This document shows, one piece after another, positions 21,304 to 30,168 of a stretch of 36,578 nt of DNA. A model generated the notes under the pieces. The model saw nothing but the letters and a program-made list of their open reading frames with translations. It was not told the origin of the DNA and made no database searches. The stretch's first letter is position 1. Each line of letters opens with the position of its first letter. The position numbers and the translations under genes were made by a program. The DNA is from an uncultured Prevotella sp. (GTDB lineage: Bacteria > Bacteroidota > Bacteroidia > Bacteroidales > Bacteroidaceae). The stretch is taken from positions 1 through 36,578 of the forward strand of contig CAMVJQ010000022.1 in assembly GCA_947167845.1 (NCBI GenBank). Reading direction: 5' to 3'.

Positions 21304-23997
21304 ATGGACGACGAAACAAAGGACGAGGAGATACTTGAAGAGCAGGAGCCGGAAGGACAGCCAGAGGCCCATTCCGACTATAAGCCCGTGAACCGCTTCG
21401 ACGCGGCGGCAGTGCATCACCTGAGCGGGATGTACCAGAACTGGTTTCTGGACTATGCCTCATACGTGATACTGGAGCGTGCCGTGCCCAATATCGAGGA
21501 CGGCTTCAAGCCCGTGCAGCGCCGCATCATGCACTCGATGAAGCGCATGGACGACGGGCGATATAATAAGGTGGCCAACATCGTGGGCCACACCATGCAG
21601 TTCCACCCCCACGGCGACGCCTCCATCGGCGACGCCCTCGTGCAGTTGGGACAGAAGGACCTGCTCGTCGACACCCAGGGCAACTGGGGCAACATCCTCA
21701 CGGGTGACAAGGCGGCCGCCCCCCGTTACATAGAGGCCCGCCTGTCGAAGTTCGCCCTCGACACCGTGTTCAATCCCAAGACCACCGAGTGGCAACTCTC
21801 CTACGACGGGCGCAACAAGGAGCCCATCACCCTGCCCGTGAAGTACCCCCTGCTGCTGGCGCAGGGCGCCGAGGGCATCGCCGTGGGCCTATCGTCGAAG
21901 ATCCTGCCCCACAACTTCTGCGAGATCTGCGATGCCGCCATCCAGTATCTGCACGGCCAGGAGTTCCACCTCTACCCGGACTTCCAAACGGGCGGCTCGA
22001 TCGACGTGTCGAAATACAACGACGGCCAGCGCGGCGGCGTGCTGAAAGTGAGGGCCAAGATAGAGAAACTCGACCAGAAGACGCTCGTCATCCGCGAACT
22101 GCCCTTCTCGAAGACCGTGGGCACCCTCATTGAGAGCATCACCAAGGCCATCGAGAAAGGCAAAATCAAGGCCAAGCGCGTGGACGACCTGACATCGGCC
22201 CAGGTGGAGATACAGGTTCACCTGATGCCCGGCGTCAGCAGCGACAAGACCCTCGACGCGCTGTACGCCTTCACCGACTGCGAGATCAACATCTCGCCCA
22301 ACTGCTGCGTCATCGCCGACCGCAAGCCACAGTTCCTCACCATCTCTGACATCCTGAAGCACTCCGTCGAGCGGACAAAGGACCTGATCCGGCAGGAACT
22401 GGAAATCCGCCGGGGCGAACTCCTGGAGCAATACCACTTCTGCTCGCTGGAGAAGATCTTCATCGAGGAGCGCATCTACAAGGACCGGGAGTTCGAGCAG
22501 GCCCCCAATATAGATAAGGTATGCGAGCATATCGACGAGCGGCTGACACCGTTCTACCCCCAACTGGTGCGCGAGGTGACCAAGGACGACATCCTCAGGC
22601 TGCTGGAAATCAAGATGCAGCGCATCCTGAAGTTCAACAAGGACAAGGCCGACGAACTGATGGCCCGCATCAAGGCCGAGATAGAGGAGATAGACCGCGA
22701 CCTGGCAAACATGGTGGAAGTGACAGCCAACTGGTTCCAGTTCCTCAAGGACAAATACGGCCATGACCATCCGCGCCTCACAGAGATCCGCAACTTCGAC
22801 ACCATCGAGGCCACCAAGGTGGCGGAAGCCAACCAGAAACTCTACATCAACCGCACTGACGGCTTCATCGGCACAGGGCTGAAGAAAGACGAGTTCGTCT
22901 GCAACTGCTCCGACATCGACGACATCATCCTGTTCTACAAGGACGGCAAATACAAGGTCATCCGCGTCGCAGAGAAGATCTTCGTAGGCAAGAACGTGAT
23001 GCACCTGCAGGTGTTCAAAAAGAACGACACGCGGACCATCTACAACGCAGTCTATCGCGACGGCAAGAAAGGATTCTACTATATCAAGCGCTTCAACGTG
23101 ACAGCGATGACGCGCGACAAGGAATACGACCTGACCCAGGGCACACCCGGCTCGAAGGTCATGTACTTCACCGCCAACCCCAACGGAGAGGCCGAGATCA
23201 TCAAGGTGACACTCGACCCCAATCCCAAGATCAAGAAGATATTCCTCGAAAAAGACTTCTCTGAAATCATGATCAAAGGGCGCAGTTCGAAGGGGAACCT
23301 CCTGACAAAATACTCCGTCCACCGCATAGGCCTGAAGAGCCACGGCCACTCCACGCTCGGCGGCAGGAAAGTATGGTACGACCCCGACGTCAACCGCCTG
23401 AACTACGATGAGCACGGCCGGCTCCTGGGCGAGTTCTATGACGAGGACCAGATACTCGTGGTGCTGACTAACGGCGACTTCTACCTGACCAATTTCGACC
23501 TCAACAACCATTTCGAGGAGAACATCCTGCGCATCGAGAAGTTTGACGCCAACAAGGTATGGACAGCCATTCTCTACGATGCCGACAACCAGGGCTATCC
23601 CTATATGAAGCGCTTCCTGATGGACGCCTCGAAGAAGAAACAGAACTGGCTGAGCGACAATCCCGCCTCGAAACTCATCCTGCTGACAGACACGGCCTAC
23701 CCGCTCATCAAACTGACCTATGGCGGCACCGACGAGTTCCGGGGAACAGAGGAGATCGACGCTGAACAATACATCGCCGTCAAAGGATTCAAGGCCAAAG
23801 GAAAACGCCTGACAACATGGCAACTGGAGAGCGTCGAGGAACTGCCTCCCACCCGATTCCCGGAAGAAAAGGTGGAGGCAGAGGAAGAGCCGGACACCAC
23901 CGAGGAAGAAGACCTGGACGAGGACGCCGGCAAGAGCGAGCAGCAAGTACGCGACGAACTGACAGGACAATTACGACTCTTCGACGATGAAGAATAA
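21304..23997 (+). CDS. parC: DNA topoisomerase IV subunit A (ParC/GyrA family)
   Basis: Breaks and rejoins DNA to decatenate chromosomes, with ParE as partner. In 897 residues: an acidic N-terminus, the winged-helix core VPNIEDGFKPVQRRIMHSM (61-79), HPHGDASIGDAL (101-112), the catalytic Tyr142 in AAPRYIEARLS, then a tower/coiled-coil region, and a C-terminal domain followed by an acidic tail. DAS at 105-107 puts Ala where E. coli GyrA has the quinolone-resistance Ser83. Features such as FNPKTTEWQLSYDG favour the Bacteroidota ParC subgroup over GyrA. No parE in the window. Confidence 0.88.
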   Translation: MDDETKDEEILEEQEPEGQPEAHSDYKPVNRFDAAAVHHLSGMYQNWFLDYASYVILERAVPNIEDGFKPVQRRIMHSMKRMDDGRYNKVANIVGHTMQFHPHGDASIGDALVQLGQKDLLVDTQGNWGNILTGDKAAAPRYIEARLSKFALDTVFNPKTTEWQLSYDGRNKEPITLPVKYPLLLAQGAEGIAVGLSSKILPHNFCEICDAAIQYLHGQEFHLYPDFQTGGSIDVSKYNDGQRGGVLKVRAKIEKLDQKTLVIRELPFSKTVGTLIESITKAIEKGKIKAKRVDDLTSAQVEIQVHLMPGVSSDKTLDALYAFTDCEINISPNCCVIADRKPQFLTISDILKHSVERTKDLIRQELEIRRGELLEQYHFCSLEKIFIEERIYKDREFEQAPNIDKVCEHIDERLTPFYPQLVREVTKDDILRLLEIKMQRILKFNKDKADELMARIKAEIEEIDRDLANMVEVTANWFQFLKDKYGHDHPRLTEIRNFDTIEATKVAEANQKLYINRTDGFIGTGLKKDEFVCNCSDIDDIILFYKDGKYKVIRVAEKIFVGKNVMHLQVFKKNDTRTIYNAVYRDGKKGFYYIKRFNVTAMTRDKEYDLTQGTPGSKVMYFTANPNGEAEIIKVTLDPNPKIKKIFLEKDFSEIMIKGRSSKGNLLTKYSVHRIGLKSHGHSTLGGRKVWYDPDVNRLNYDEHGRLLGEFYDEDQILVVLTNGDFYLTNFDLNNHFEENILRIEKFDANKVWTAILYDADNQGYPYMKRFLMDASKKKQNWLSDNPASKLILLTDTAYPLIKLTYGGTDEFRGTEEIDAEQYIAVKGFKAKGKRLTTWQLESVEELPPTRFPEEKVEAEEEPDTTEEEDLDEDAGKSEQQVRDELTGQLRLFDDEE

Positions 23998-24081
23998 TCA
24001 AATAATGATGAAGAATTATTTAAATAAACAATGTACGCGCGATAAAACAGACCACACAATTTGGGGAAAATTCCAGAATCA

Positions 24082-24113
24082 TTTGGCAGAATCAACAAAA
24101 ATGCTTAACTTTG
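24082..24113 (+). promoter_or_regulatory. tRNA-Leu promoter
   Basis: TTTG at 24082-24085, a 20-nt spacer and TAACTTTG at 24106-24113: a canonical promoter starting transcription about 25 nt before the tRNA. Confidence 0.8.
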
Positions 24114-24145
24114 CAGCCGTTTTCTTGGGAAAGAAACGATAGAGA

Positions 24146-24226
24146 GCGCCTGTGGCGGAATTGGTAGACGCGCCAGACTTAGGATCTGGTGTTTACGACG
24201 TGCAGGTTCGAGTCCTGTCAGGCGCA
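24146..24226 (+). tRNA. tRNA-Leu (anticodon UAG)
   Basis: Acceptor arms GCGCCTG (24146-24152) and CAGGCGC (24219-24225) pair fully with discriminator A at 24226. The anticodon stem CCAGA/TCTGG encloses loop CTTAGGA, giving anticodon TAG. An extended variable arm (around GTTTACGACG) marks a class II Leu tRNA, and the T-loop is GGTTCGAGTCC. CCA is not encoded. Own promoter directly upstream. Confidence 0.95.
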
Positions 24227-24294
24227 CTTTCGTAACAATAAGGGCATATTTTGTCATAAAAAGAGGGAAAATCAAAAAAAAACTTAAACTTTTC

Positions 24295-24325
24295 TTGGCA
24301 GTTTAAAATAAAATGCCTATTTTTG
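24295..24325 (+). promoter_or_regulatory. Promoter of the collagen-like lipoprotein gene
   Basis: TTGG at 24295-24298, a 19-nt spacer and TATTTTTG at 24318-24325. The AT-rich leader to the ATG at 24381 is typical of strongly expressed genes in this phylum. Confidence 0.7.
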
Positions 24326-24380
24326 CAGCGATTTATGTAGAGGAATCATATATATATGTCTAATTATAATTTAAAATTCA

Positions 24381-26201
24381 ATGAAAAAGAAAATTATTAA
24401 TGGTATTCTCTTAGTGGCCGTATTGGTGGCTGCTTCGAGTGCATTTGTTTCTTGTAAGGACAATGATGCCGACTCTCAGACTGAGTTGTTGAGCAAGATT
24501 GCAAACCTTCAATCTCAGATCGAGAACTTAAAGTTGCAGGTTGGTCCTCAGGGTCCTGCCGGTGCTCAGGGTCCTCAGGGAGAGAAAGGTGAGAAGGGTG
24601 AAACTGGTGCAACAGGTGCTACTGGTGCTCAGGGTCCTCAGGGTGAGGCAGGTTTGACTCCGTTTATCGGCGATAATGGCAACTGGTGGATTGGAACAAC
24701 CGACACTGGTGTGAAAGCCCAGGGTGAAACTGGTGCAACAGGTGCTACTGGTGCTCAGGGTCCTCAGGGTGAGGCAGGTTTGACTCCGTTTATCGGCGAT
24801 AATGGCAACTGGTGGATTGGTACGACTGACACTGGCGTGAAGGCTAAAGGTGAGGATGCCACATTCGATGCAACAGAAATTCTCAACAAACTGAGTGAGT
24901 TGGAGCAGAAGATTAACAATCTGAAGCCTGACACAAATGGATACGATGACACAGAGATTAAGAACCAGATTGCCGAGATCGAAGCAGCACTTGCTGAGTT
25001 GCAAAAGAAGGTTGACGTTCTGATGAACGAGGCAATCTATAGCCTCTCTGCTGACTGGGTATCTAATCCTCTGTTCGGTTTCAACCTCCCCGTCGACTTG
25101 AAGACAAACATCCTTCTCGCTTGCTATGGTGAGGCAAAAAGAGACATCACATTCAAGAACCCATTGACAGGTGAAGTTGAGCCCGTCGTAGAGGCTGGTG
25201 CTTACATCACAAACGAAACTGGCAATGCAGGTAAGTTGTATGTAACTGTTAACCCCAGCAATGTTGACTTCACAGACAAGACTCTGCAACTCGTCAACAC
25301 CGCAGGTCAGGTTGCTCCTGTTACACTTTCTGGTTTGCAGCCCTCTAACAAGGTTGTGTCATTTGCTACACGTGGCGAGAGCGCTTTCTATGAGTGCGAC
25401 GCTACAATTTCCGGTCAGGGTCTGAAGGATCTGCAGTTCTCACTCAATGTCGGTAACGTGGAAGAGACCAAGGCCAACATCGTCGCTGTCATCAAGGAGC
25501 GCAACAAGGAGACTATTACAAATATCCTGAAGACCATTCTGGATATCTTCGCTCTCAACAACACGCCCGCTCTGCGTCTGCAGGCTACATGGGGTGAAAA
25601 CAATCACACCTATTCACCTGCCGAAATCGCTGCTATCTCCTGGAAGCCGTTTGGTTATGACTTCGACCTGAACGAGGCGATGAACTACAACGGTGACAAC
25701 ATGAGCGCACTGGAGAAACTGGAGAGTTATGCTGTTAAGCACGCTACATACAATGAGACAACTCGTCAGAGAATTTGGAACTTCCTTAACAGATTCAACA
25801 AGAGAGTTGCTGCTCCTATCCTGAACAACGTGAATGCTGCCATCCAGCCCACCCTGCTGATTGCTGACAGCGAAGGCACCGCTCACCCCAGCGTTTCTGA
25901 GGATGCAAGTTCATTCACAAGATTCAAGGCTGGTGAGATCAAACTGATGCCTACATCTTGGACAGCAGAAATCGTTGCTCCTGCCTTCAAGAAGTTCGTG
26001 GCTGTGGTTGCTGTTGACGGTCAGGCTGTCAGCGCAGACGATCCCATCAACTCTGGTTATCTGGGCAAACTGATTCCTGGCAGCATCACTGAGATTCCTC
26101 TCACCATCGAGGCTGGTCACACCTATAAGATTCAGTTCTCTGCTATGGACTATAGCGGAAACGTGAAGAATCTATACTACACAATCAGAGGTGCCAAATA
26201 A
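24381..26201 (+). CDS. Surface lipoprotein with collagen-like Gly-X-Y repeats
   Basis: A 606-residue lipoprotein: signal peptide with lipobox VSC (Cys25), acidic KDNDAD after it (a possible surface-export signal), and a short coiled coil (34-53). Thirteen consecutive collagen Gly-X-Y Gly positions (55-91) follow, then the module LTPFIGDNGNWWIGTTDTG. A second Gly-X-Y stretch (115-133) and module follow as a near-exact copy. A heptad coiled coil (about 165-218) leads to a globular C-terminal region of unknown fold. Collagen plus coiled coil implies a trimeric stalk. Codons favour GGT/GCT compared with neighbours, suggesting high expression. It lies 31 bp before the OmpA-family gene. Confidence 0.85.
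   Translation: MKKKIINGILLVAVLVAASSAFVSCKDNDADSQTELLSKIANLQSQIENLKLQVGPQGPAGAQGPQGEKGEKGETGATGATGAQGPQGEAGLTPFIGDNGNWWIGTTDTGVKAQGETGATGATGAQGPQGEAGLTPFIGDNGNWWIGTTDTGVKAKGEDATFDATEILNKLSELEQKINNLKPDTNGYDDTEIKNQIAEIEAALAELQKKVDVLMNEAIYSLSADWVSNPLFGFNLPVDLKTNILLACYGEAKRDITFKNPLTGEVEPVVEAGAYITNETGNAGKLYVTVNPSNVDFTDKTLQLVNTAGQVAPVTLSGLQPSNKVVSFATRGESAFYECDATISGQGLKDLQFSLNVGNVEETKANIVAVIKERNKETITNILKTILDIFALNNTPALRLQATWGENNHTYSPAEIAAISWKPFGYDFDLNEAMNYNGDNMSALEKLESYAVKHATYNETTRQRIWNFLNRFNKRVAAPILNNVNAAIQPTLLIADSEGTAHPSVSEDASSFTRFKAGEIKLMPTSWTAEIVAPAFKKFVAVVAVDGQAVSADDPINSGYLGKLIPGSITEIPLTIEAGHTYKIQFSAMDYSGNVKNLYYTIRGAK
24596..24847 (+). repeat. 126-bp tandem duplication inside the collagen-like gene
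   Basis: Copies at 24596-24721 and 24722-24847 encode the same 42 residues (last residue Q versus K). They are identical for most of their length; differences are clustered and nearly all synonymous at the 3' end. The unit keeps frame, so copy number can vary without disrupting the protein. Confidence 0.9.
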
Positions 26202-26232
26202 ACATTTGTGAATTCAATAATAAAAAGAGTAT

Positions 26233-27339
26233 ATGAAAATGAAGAAAACAATATTGTCTTGTCTGCTGGCGCTGGGATTCATCTCGGCATCCGCACAGGA
26301 TCAGCAGCCTAAGACTGAATACGTTTTCAATCCTCACTGGTATGTTCAGATTCAGCCCCTGGGCATCCAGCATACCCTCGGTGAGGTTGATTTCGGTGAC
26401 TTGAATTCGTACAACGTTCAGGCAGCCATCGGCCGTCAGTTCGACCCCATCTTCGGTGCCCGTCTGGCTGTCAACGCCTGGCAGAGCAAGGCCGGTTCTA
26501 AGATGGACAACAACAAGTACAAGTGGGACTGGAAATATGTGGCTCCTACCGTTGACCTGACGATAAACCTCTCAAACGCACTTTGCGGTTTCAACCCCAC
26601 GCGTGTGTTCAATTTCGGTGTATTCCTGGGTGTAGGTGCCAACGTTGCCTTCAGCAACAGCAAGGCTGCTGACGCACAGGCTGCCATGAACCAGGCTTAC
26701 GGAGTCAACTCTCTGGAGTATATCTGGGACGGCACGAAGGTGAATTTCGTCGGTCAGGGTGGTATCACCGCTGACTTCAGGCTGAGCAATGCTATCAGCC
26801 TCGGTCTCGAAGTAAGTGCCAACACGCTGTCAGACAAGTACAACTCTAAGAAGGCTGGCAACTGGGACTGGTACTTCAATGCCCTCGCTGGTGTGAAGAT
26901 CAACCTCGGTCCGACCTACAGCACACGCGTCATCCCCGCTCCAGAGCCTGAGATCCGCTATGTAGAGAAGGTCGTTGAGAAGGTTGTGGAAGTTCCCGCA
27001 CCCGCTCCACAGATTGAGCCGCTCCGCCGTGACGTGTTCTTCAAGATCAACTCTTTCAAGATTTCAGACGAAGAGGCTGGAAAGGTGAAGGACATTGCCG
27101 ACTATCTGACAAAGCATCCCGCAGCAAAGGTGATCGTAACCGGTTATGCTGATGCCGGCACAGGTAATGACAAGATCAACGATCGTCTCGCTGCCCAGCG
27201 TGCTGATGCTGTTGTGAAGTCACTGAAGGAAGACTACAGCATTGCTGCAAGCCGCATCTCTTACGACAGCAAGGGTGCCCGTGTTCAGCCGTTTGCTGAG
27301 AACGACATGAACCGTGTCACAATCTGTATCGCAGAGTAA
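26233..27339 (+). CDS. OmpA-family outer-membrane protein
   Basis: A 368-residue protein with a signal peptide (1-21), an N-terminal 8-strand-type barrel (about 30-230) and a linker with VEKVVEKVVEVPAPAP. The C-terminal OmpA peptidoglycan-binding domain (262-368) shows DVFFKINSFKISDEEAGK, VIVTGYADAGTG, NDRLAAQRADAVV and NRVTICIAE. It tethers the outer membrane to the wall. The start is ATG 26233, with an in-frame alternative ATG two codons later. Codon use again indicates high expression, and a terminator follows at 27362. Confidence 0.93.
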   Translation: MKMKKTILSCLLALGFISASAQDQQPKTEYVFNPHWYVQIQPLGIQHTLGEVDFGDLNSYNVQAAIGRQFDPIFGARLAVNAWQSKAGSKMDNNKYKWDWKYVAPTVDLTINLSNALCGFNPTRVFNFGVFLGVGANVAFSNSKAADAQAAMNQAYGVNSLEYIWDGTKVNFVGQGGITADFRLSNAISLGLEVSANTLSDKYNSKKAGNWDWYFNALAGVKINLGPTYSTRVIPAPEPEIRYVEKVVEKVVEVPAPAPQIEPLRRDVFFKINSFKISDEEAGKVKDIADYLTKHPAAKVIVTGYADAGTGNDKINDRLAAQRADAVVKSLKEDYSIAASRISYDSKGARVQPFAENDMNRVTICIAE

Positions 27340-27361
27340 TTTAAGAAGTCAATAAACGAAT

Positions 27362-27411
27362 GCCCAACCTTGCGTTTTAACGATTATGTTAAGGCGAAAG
27401 GTTGGGCTTTT
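27362..27411 (+). terminator. Rho-independent terminator after the OmpA-family gene
   Basis: GCCCAACCTT (27362-27371) pairs with AAGGTTGGGC (27398-27407), followed by TTTT. An ATG at 27386 inside this hairpin is not a real start. Confidence 0.9.
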
Positions 27412-27424
27412 AAAAATAAAAACA

Positions 27425-28657
27425 ATGAAGAAAATATTACTAATTACGATTTGTGCATTACTAACGATTCCCACGTTCGCTCAATACGAGGAGCCAGGAT
27501 TCTATAGAGTCAAGAACAAAGGAGCAGCCAACAGATATATCACTATTGTCAACGATAGGGTATATAAGGCATTCAAAAGCATCGGTGTTTCCGAACTATA
27601 CCAATTCATGGCTGTCAATGCGCTTAGGACGGTAAAAGATCCTGTTACAGATCCGGGCTCTATTATTTACATTTCCGGCGAATCCGGGGATTTGTCATTA
27701 GAAGGCCAAGGGATGCAGACAAGGAACCTTCTGAAGGGCTATCACCTTGTATCAACGGGATCTGCTCTGTGCAGTGAGTATCAAGGCCAGATGATATACT
27801 TGATGGATAACTTCGAGATTGGGGAAGAGAAGAATGCGACCGTGGGCGTCGGCGTCAAAAAGGTAAGTGGTAATGCCGGGACATATGCTTCCTGGGAAAT
27901 CAAGAAAATAGATAACGACCAGGAATATCTGGGAGTGAAGCCTGACATAACCATAGGCGACAAATATTACACGACACTCTACACAAGTTTTGCATACCAA
28001 CTGCCAGAGGGAATGAAAGCCTACTACATCGACGAGCATCAGTACAGCAATATCGCTGAGCCCGCTGCCGTTCTGAAGGAGATCAGCGGGAAAGTGCCGG
28101 CTGCAACACCTGTCATCCTCGAATGTTCTTCCAATAAGGTAGAAGACAACAAAATAAAGCCTCTCAGCAGTGCCGAGGCACCTGCAGCCATCAGTGGCAA
28201 TGAACTGAAAGGCATCTACTTCTGCTATGTCAAATTTTCATTTGATGACAGGAGCAGAGGAGAAAGCACCGTAGAAAATATGGTGGAGGAGAAGAACGTA
28301 ACAGACTACAATGAATCCACCATGCGCGTACTCGGAAGCGTGGACGGGAAACTGGCACTGGTCGTGGCTAAGGACAACCAGTTGGAAGTGACAAACAAAG
28401 GCAAATATCTCCTGGCCAACAAAGCATACTTCCCCATTAAGGCGACAGAAGCAAGCGCCACAAAGGGCGGTATCAAACTCGTCGACAAGGCATCGTTTGA
28501 CAATCTGACTGCCATCAACAGCGCCACCTACGATCAGGCACCTTCAGCCAATGGTGTATATACCCTGACAGGTGTAAGGATGAAGGCAGACAACTCAACA
28601 GAAGGGCTGCCAAGCGGAATCTATATCATCAACGGAAAGAAAGTCATAGTGAAGTAA
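27425..28657 (+). CDS. Secreted protein of unknown function with Prevotella-type C-terminal tail
   Basis: A 410-residue protein starting at ATG 27425. A longer frame from 27386 begins inside the preceding terminator and would bury the signal peptide MKKILLITICALLTIPTFAQ. The body is beta-rich with no enzymatic motif I recognise. The end, GVYTLTGVRM ... LPSGIYIINGKKVIVK, matches a short beta-strand tail repeatedly seen on secreted Prevotella proteins and resembling a reduced sorting domain; whether it directs type IX secretion is unproven. Monocistronic between two terminators. Confidence 0.8.
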   Translation: MKKILLITICALLTIPTFAQYEEPGFYRVKNKGAANRYITIVNDRVYKAFKSIGVSELYQFMAVNALRTVKDPVTDPGSIIYISGESGDLSLEGQGMQTRNLLKGYHLVSTGSALCSEYQGQMIYLMDNFEIGEEKNATVGVGVKKVSGNAGTYASWEIKKIDNDQEYLGVKPDITIGDKYYTTLYTSFAYQLPEGMKAYYIDEHQYSNIAEPAAVLKEISGKVPAATPVILECSSNKVEDNKIKPLSSAEAPAAISGNELKGIYFCYVKFSFDDRSRGESTVENMVEEKNVTDYNESTMRVLGSVDGKLALVVAKDNQLEVTNKGKYLLANKAYFPIKATEASATKGGIKLVDKASFDNLTAINSATYDQAPSANGVYTLTGVRMKADNSTEGLPSGIYIINGKKVIVK

Positions 28658-28660
28658 ATG

Positions 28661-28690
28661 ATAAATCCCAGCCAAAAGGCTGGGATTTAT
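28661..28690. terminator. Bidirectional terminator between convergent genes
   Basis: ATAAATCCCAGCC (28661-28673), loop AAAA, GGCTGGGATTTAT (28678-28690): a perfect 13-bp stem with T-rich sequence after it, placed between the ends of two convergent genes. Confidence 0.85.
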
Positions 28691-28696
28691 TCTTTC

Positions 28697-29752
28697 TTAG
28701 AAAATAGAATACACTAACCTGACATCCAAGACAGGGAGTATTTGAAAATTCCTACAGATCTTCACGTAATCCCCTGTTTTTCCTTTAATCGTATTCTTGT
28801 AGATGTCCTTAACCAAGTCTGTTCCATCGTGCGTAATCAGACTGGGCTTTCCCCAATACATGGCACCCAGATCCACCGCGATATGAAGTTTATCACTTTT
28901 CTTCAAGAGCCGCCCGCCATAGCCAACGCCTAAATAGGGTTTGATCGAATTCGCCCGTGCCTCTACTCTCACCATGCCATTCTCATCAGGCTCCATCAAA
29001 TAATTAGAGCCGTCAGACTTACGCTGACCAAGTATCATGCCCATACGTCCGTTAGAGACGACACTGTTGTAGACTGACTTTATAGCCGTCGGGCTGTCGA
29101 TGGATATGGGTCCCATGGACACTATAGGCTCTATATCCCAGACCTCGATCTCACCATTCTCATAGCGAAGGACACTTTCATACGACCTGAGCGTGTTCTC
29201 ATACAATCTGTTATAGATACCTACAGCAAGAAGAGAAGACATCTCCTCCATCTTATTCTTTGCATCAGCCACTTTTGAGGGTCCCCAGTAGAAGCCAGCC
29301 GTCACATGCCAATGCTTATTGTTCTGAAAGGGAAAGACATCGACGAGGACCTTCAAATTGTGGTATGTCGGCCTTCCCTCCACGCCCACTTCGTCGTCCA
29401 CCTTGTATCCTGTCAGTCCCTCCAGCATTTCGGCAAGTCTGTCGAACTTGGTAACAACACGTTTACCATTCGCGTCATACTTACTCTCCTTGGTATCACC
29501 AACCTGTATTTCGAAATTCATGTCATAATGAAAGCGTGGCATAAAGGAAAAGCCGACCCTTAATTGAGCCCAATTCGTCACCGGGGAGGACACATCGATT
29601 CCGATGCCCGTAGTTCCCAGCGTCAGCGCGGCATCCAAGTGATTGAATATATTGTTTTCCTTCACGAAACTCTTGAGTTGGAACTTGTTTTCCTGAGCCA
29701 TCAAAGGAAAAGCAGAAAACAGCAGTACCAATGAAATCAAATACTTCTTCAT
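28697..29752 (-). CDS. Predicted outer-membrane beta-barrel protein, function unknown
   Basis: A 351-residue protein with a signal peptide (1-19). Alternating hydrophobic strands such as LGTTGIGIDVSSPVTNWAQLRVGFSFMPRFHY, VDVFPFQNNKHWHVTAGFYWG and a C-terminal LPVLDVRLVYSIF ending in Phe are typical of an outer-membrane barrel. KPYLGVGYGGRLLKKSDKLHIAVDLGAMYWG resembles a porin-like barrel strand pair. No ligand motif seen. It converges with the secreted-protein gene. The next gene on the strand starts 15 bp away, so it may be the last gene of the der operon. Confidence 0.75.
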   Translation of the reverse strand: MKKYLISLVLLFSAFPLMAQENKFQLKSFVKENNIFNHLDAALTLGTTGIGIDVSSPVTNWAQLRVGFSFMPRFHYDMNFEIQVGDTKESKYDANGKRVVTKFDRLAEMLEGLTGYKVDDEVGVEGRPTYHNLKVLVDVFPFQNNKHWHVTAGFYWGPSKVADAKNKMEEMSSLLAVGIYNRLYENTLRSYESVLRYENGEIEVWDIEPIVSMGPISIDSPTAIKSVYNSVVSNGRMGMILGQRKSDGSNYLMEPDENGMVRVEARANSIKPYLGVGYGGRLLKKSDKLHIAVDLGAMYWGKPSLITHDGTDLVKDIYKNTIKGKTGDYVKICRNFQILPVLDVRLVYSIF

Positions 29753-29766
29753 ATCCTATTTACACA

Positions 29767-30168
29767 TTATTTCATCCTCCATCTCCCTTCGCGCTCCACC
29801 ATCGGCACGACAATCTCCTCATTAGTGGAATCACCGAAACAAAGCACAAGGAAGACGCTAGTATATTTTTGTATTGTATCTGTCTGGGCATTCACAATCC
29901 GCACGTCACGGATGCCGCGATGCGCCTGCTCCTGCTGGTGCATGAACTGCTTATACCCCACCAGCAACTGCTCCCGATAGTCGTCCGGGATGGTGTCGGA
30001 GCCATTCACCCCCTCCAGGAATTTGTCATACTCCCCTTTCAGCAGGTGCTCATAGTAGCCCTTGGCTGCCAGAGAGGCAAGTTCCTCTGCCGAAGGACCT
30101 GAGCATGCTGTCCACGAAAAGGCGGATACCAAGACAACGACTATCAGTCTGAGAAATCCCCTCATCAT
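29767..30168 (-). CDS. Small lipoprotein, DUF4878-like
   Basis: A 133-residue protein with an N-terminal hydrophobic segment and lipobox TAC at Cys22 ([11 protein letters not shown]). The rest, [20 protein letters not shown] ... [23 protein letters not shown], has the helix-then-sheet pattern ending in a Trp-Arg strand of NTF2/DUF4878-type lipoproteins. Its ATG overlaps the der stop by 4 bp (ATGA), pointing to translational coupling. Function unknown. Confidence 0.75.
   Translation of the reverse strand: MMRGFLRLIVVVLVSAFSWTACSGPSAEELASLAAKGYYEHLLKGEYDKFLEGVNGSDTIPDDYREQLLVGYKQFMHQQEQAHRGIRDVRIVNAQTDTIQKYTSVFLVLCFGDSTNEEIVVPMVEREGRWRMK

Noticed and set aside
21889..23970. 693-codon minus-strand open frame opposite parC
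   Set aside because: It is the antisense shadow of a high-GC gene with strong codon bias; the plus-strand frame has clear ParC motifs throughout.
24004..24140. Short plus-strand frame between parC and tRNA-Leu
   Set aside because: It runs through the tRNA promoter and has no ribosome-binding or coding features.
27386..27424. Upstream start for the secreted protein at 27425
   Set aside because: The ATG at 27386 lies inside the loop region of the preceding Rho-independent terminator and would place 13 residues before a clear signal peptide.
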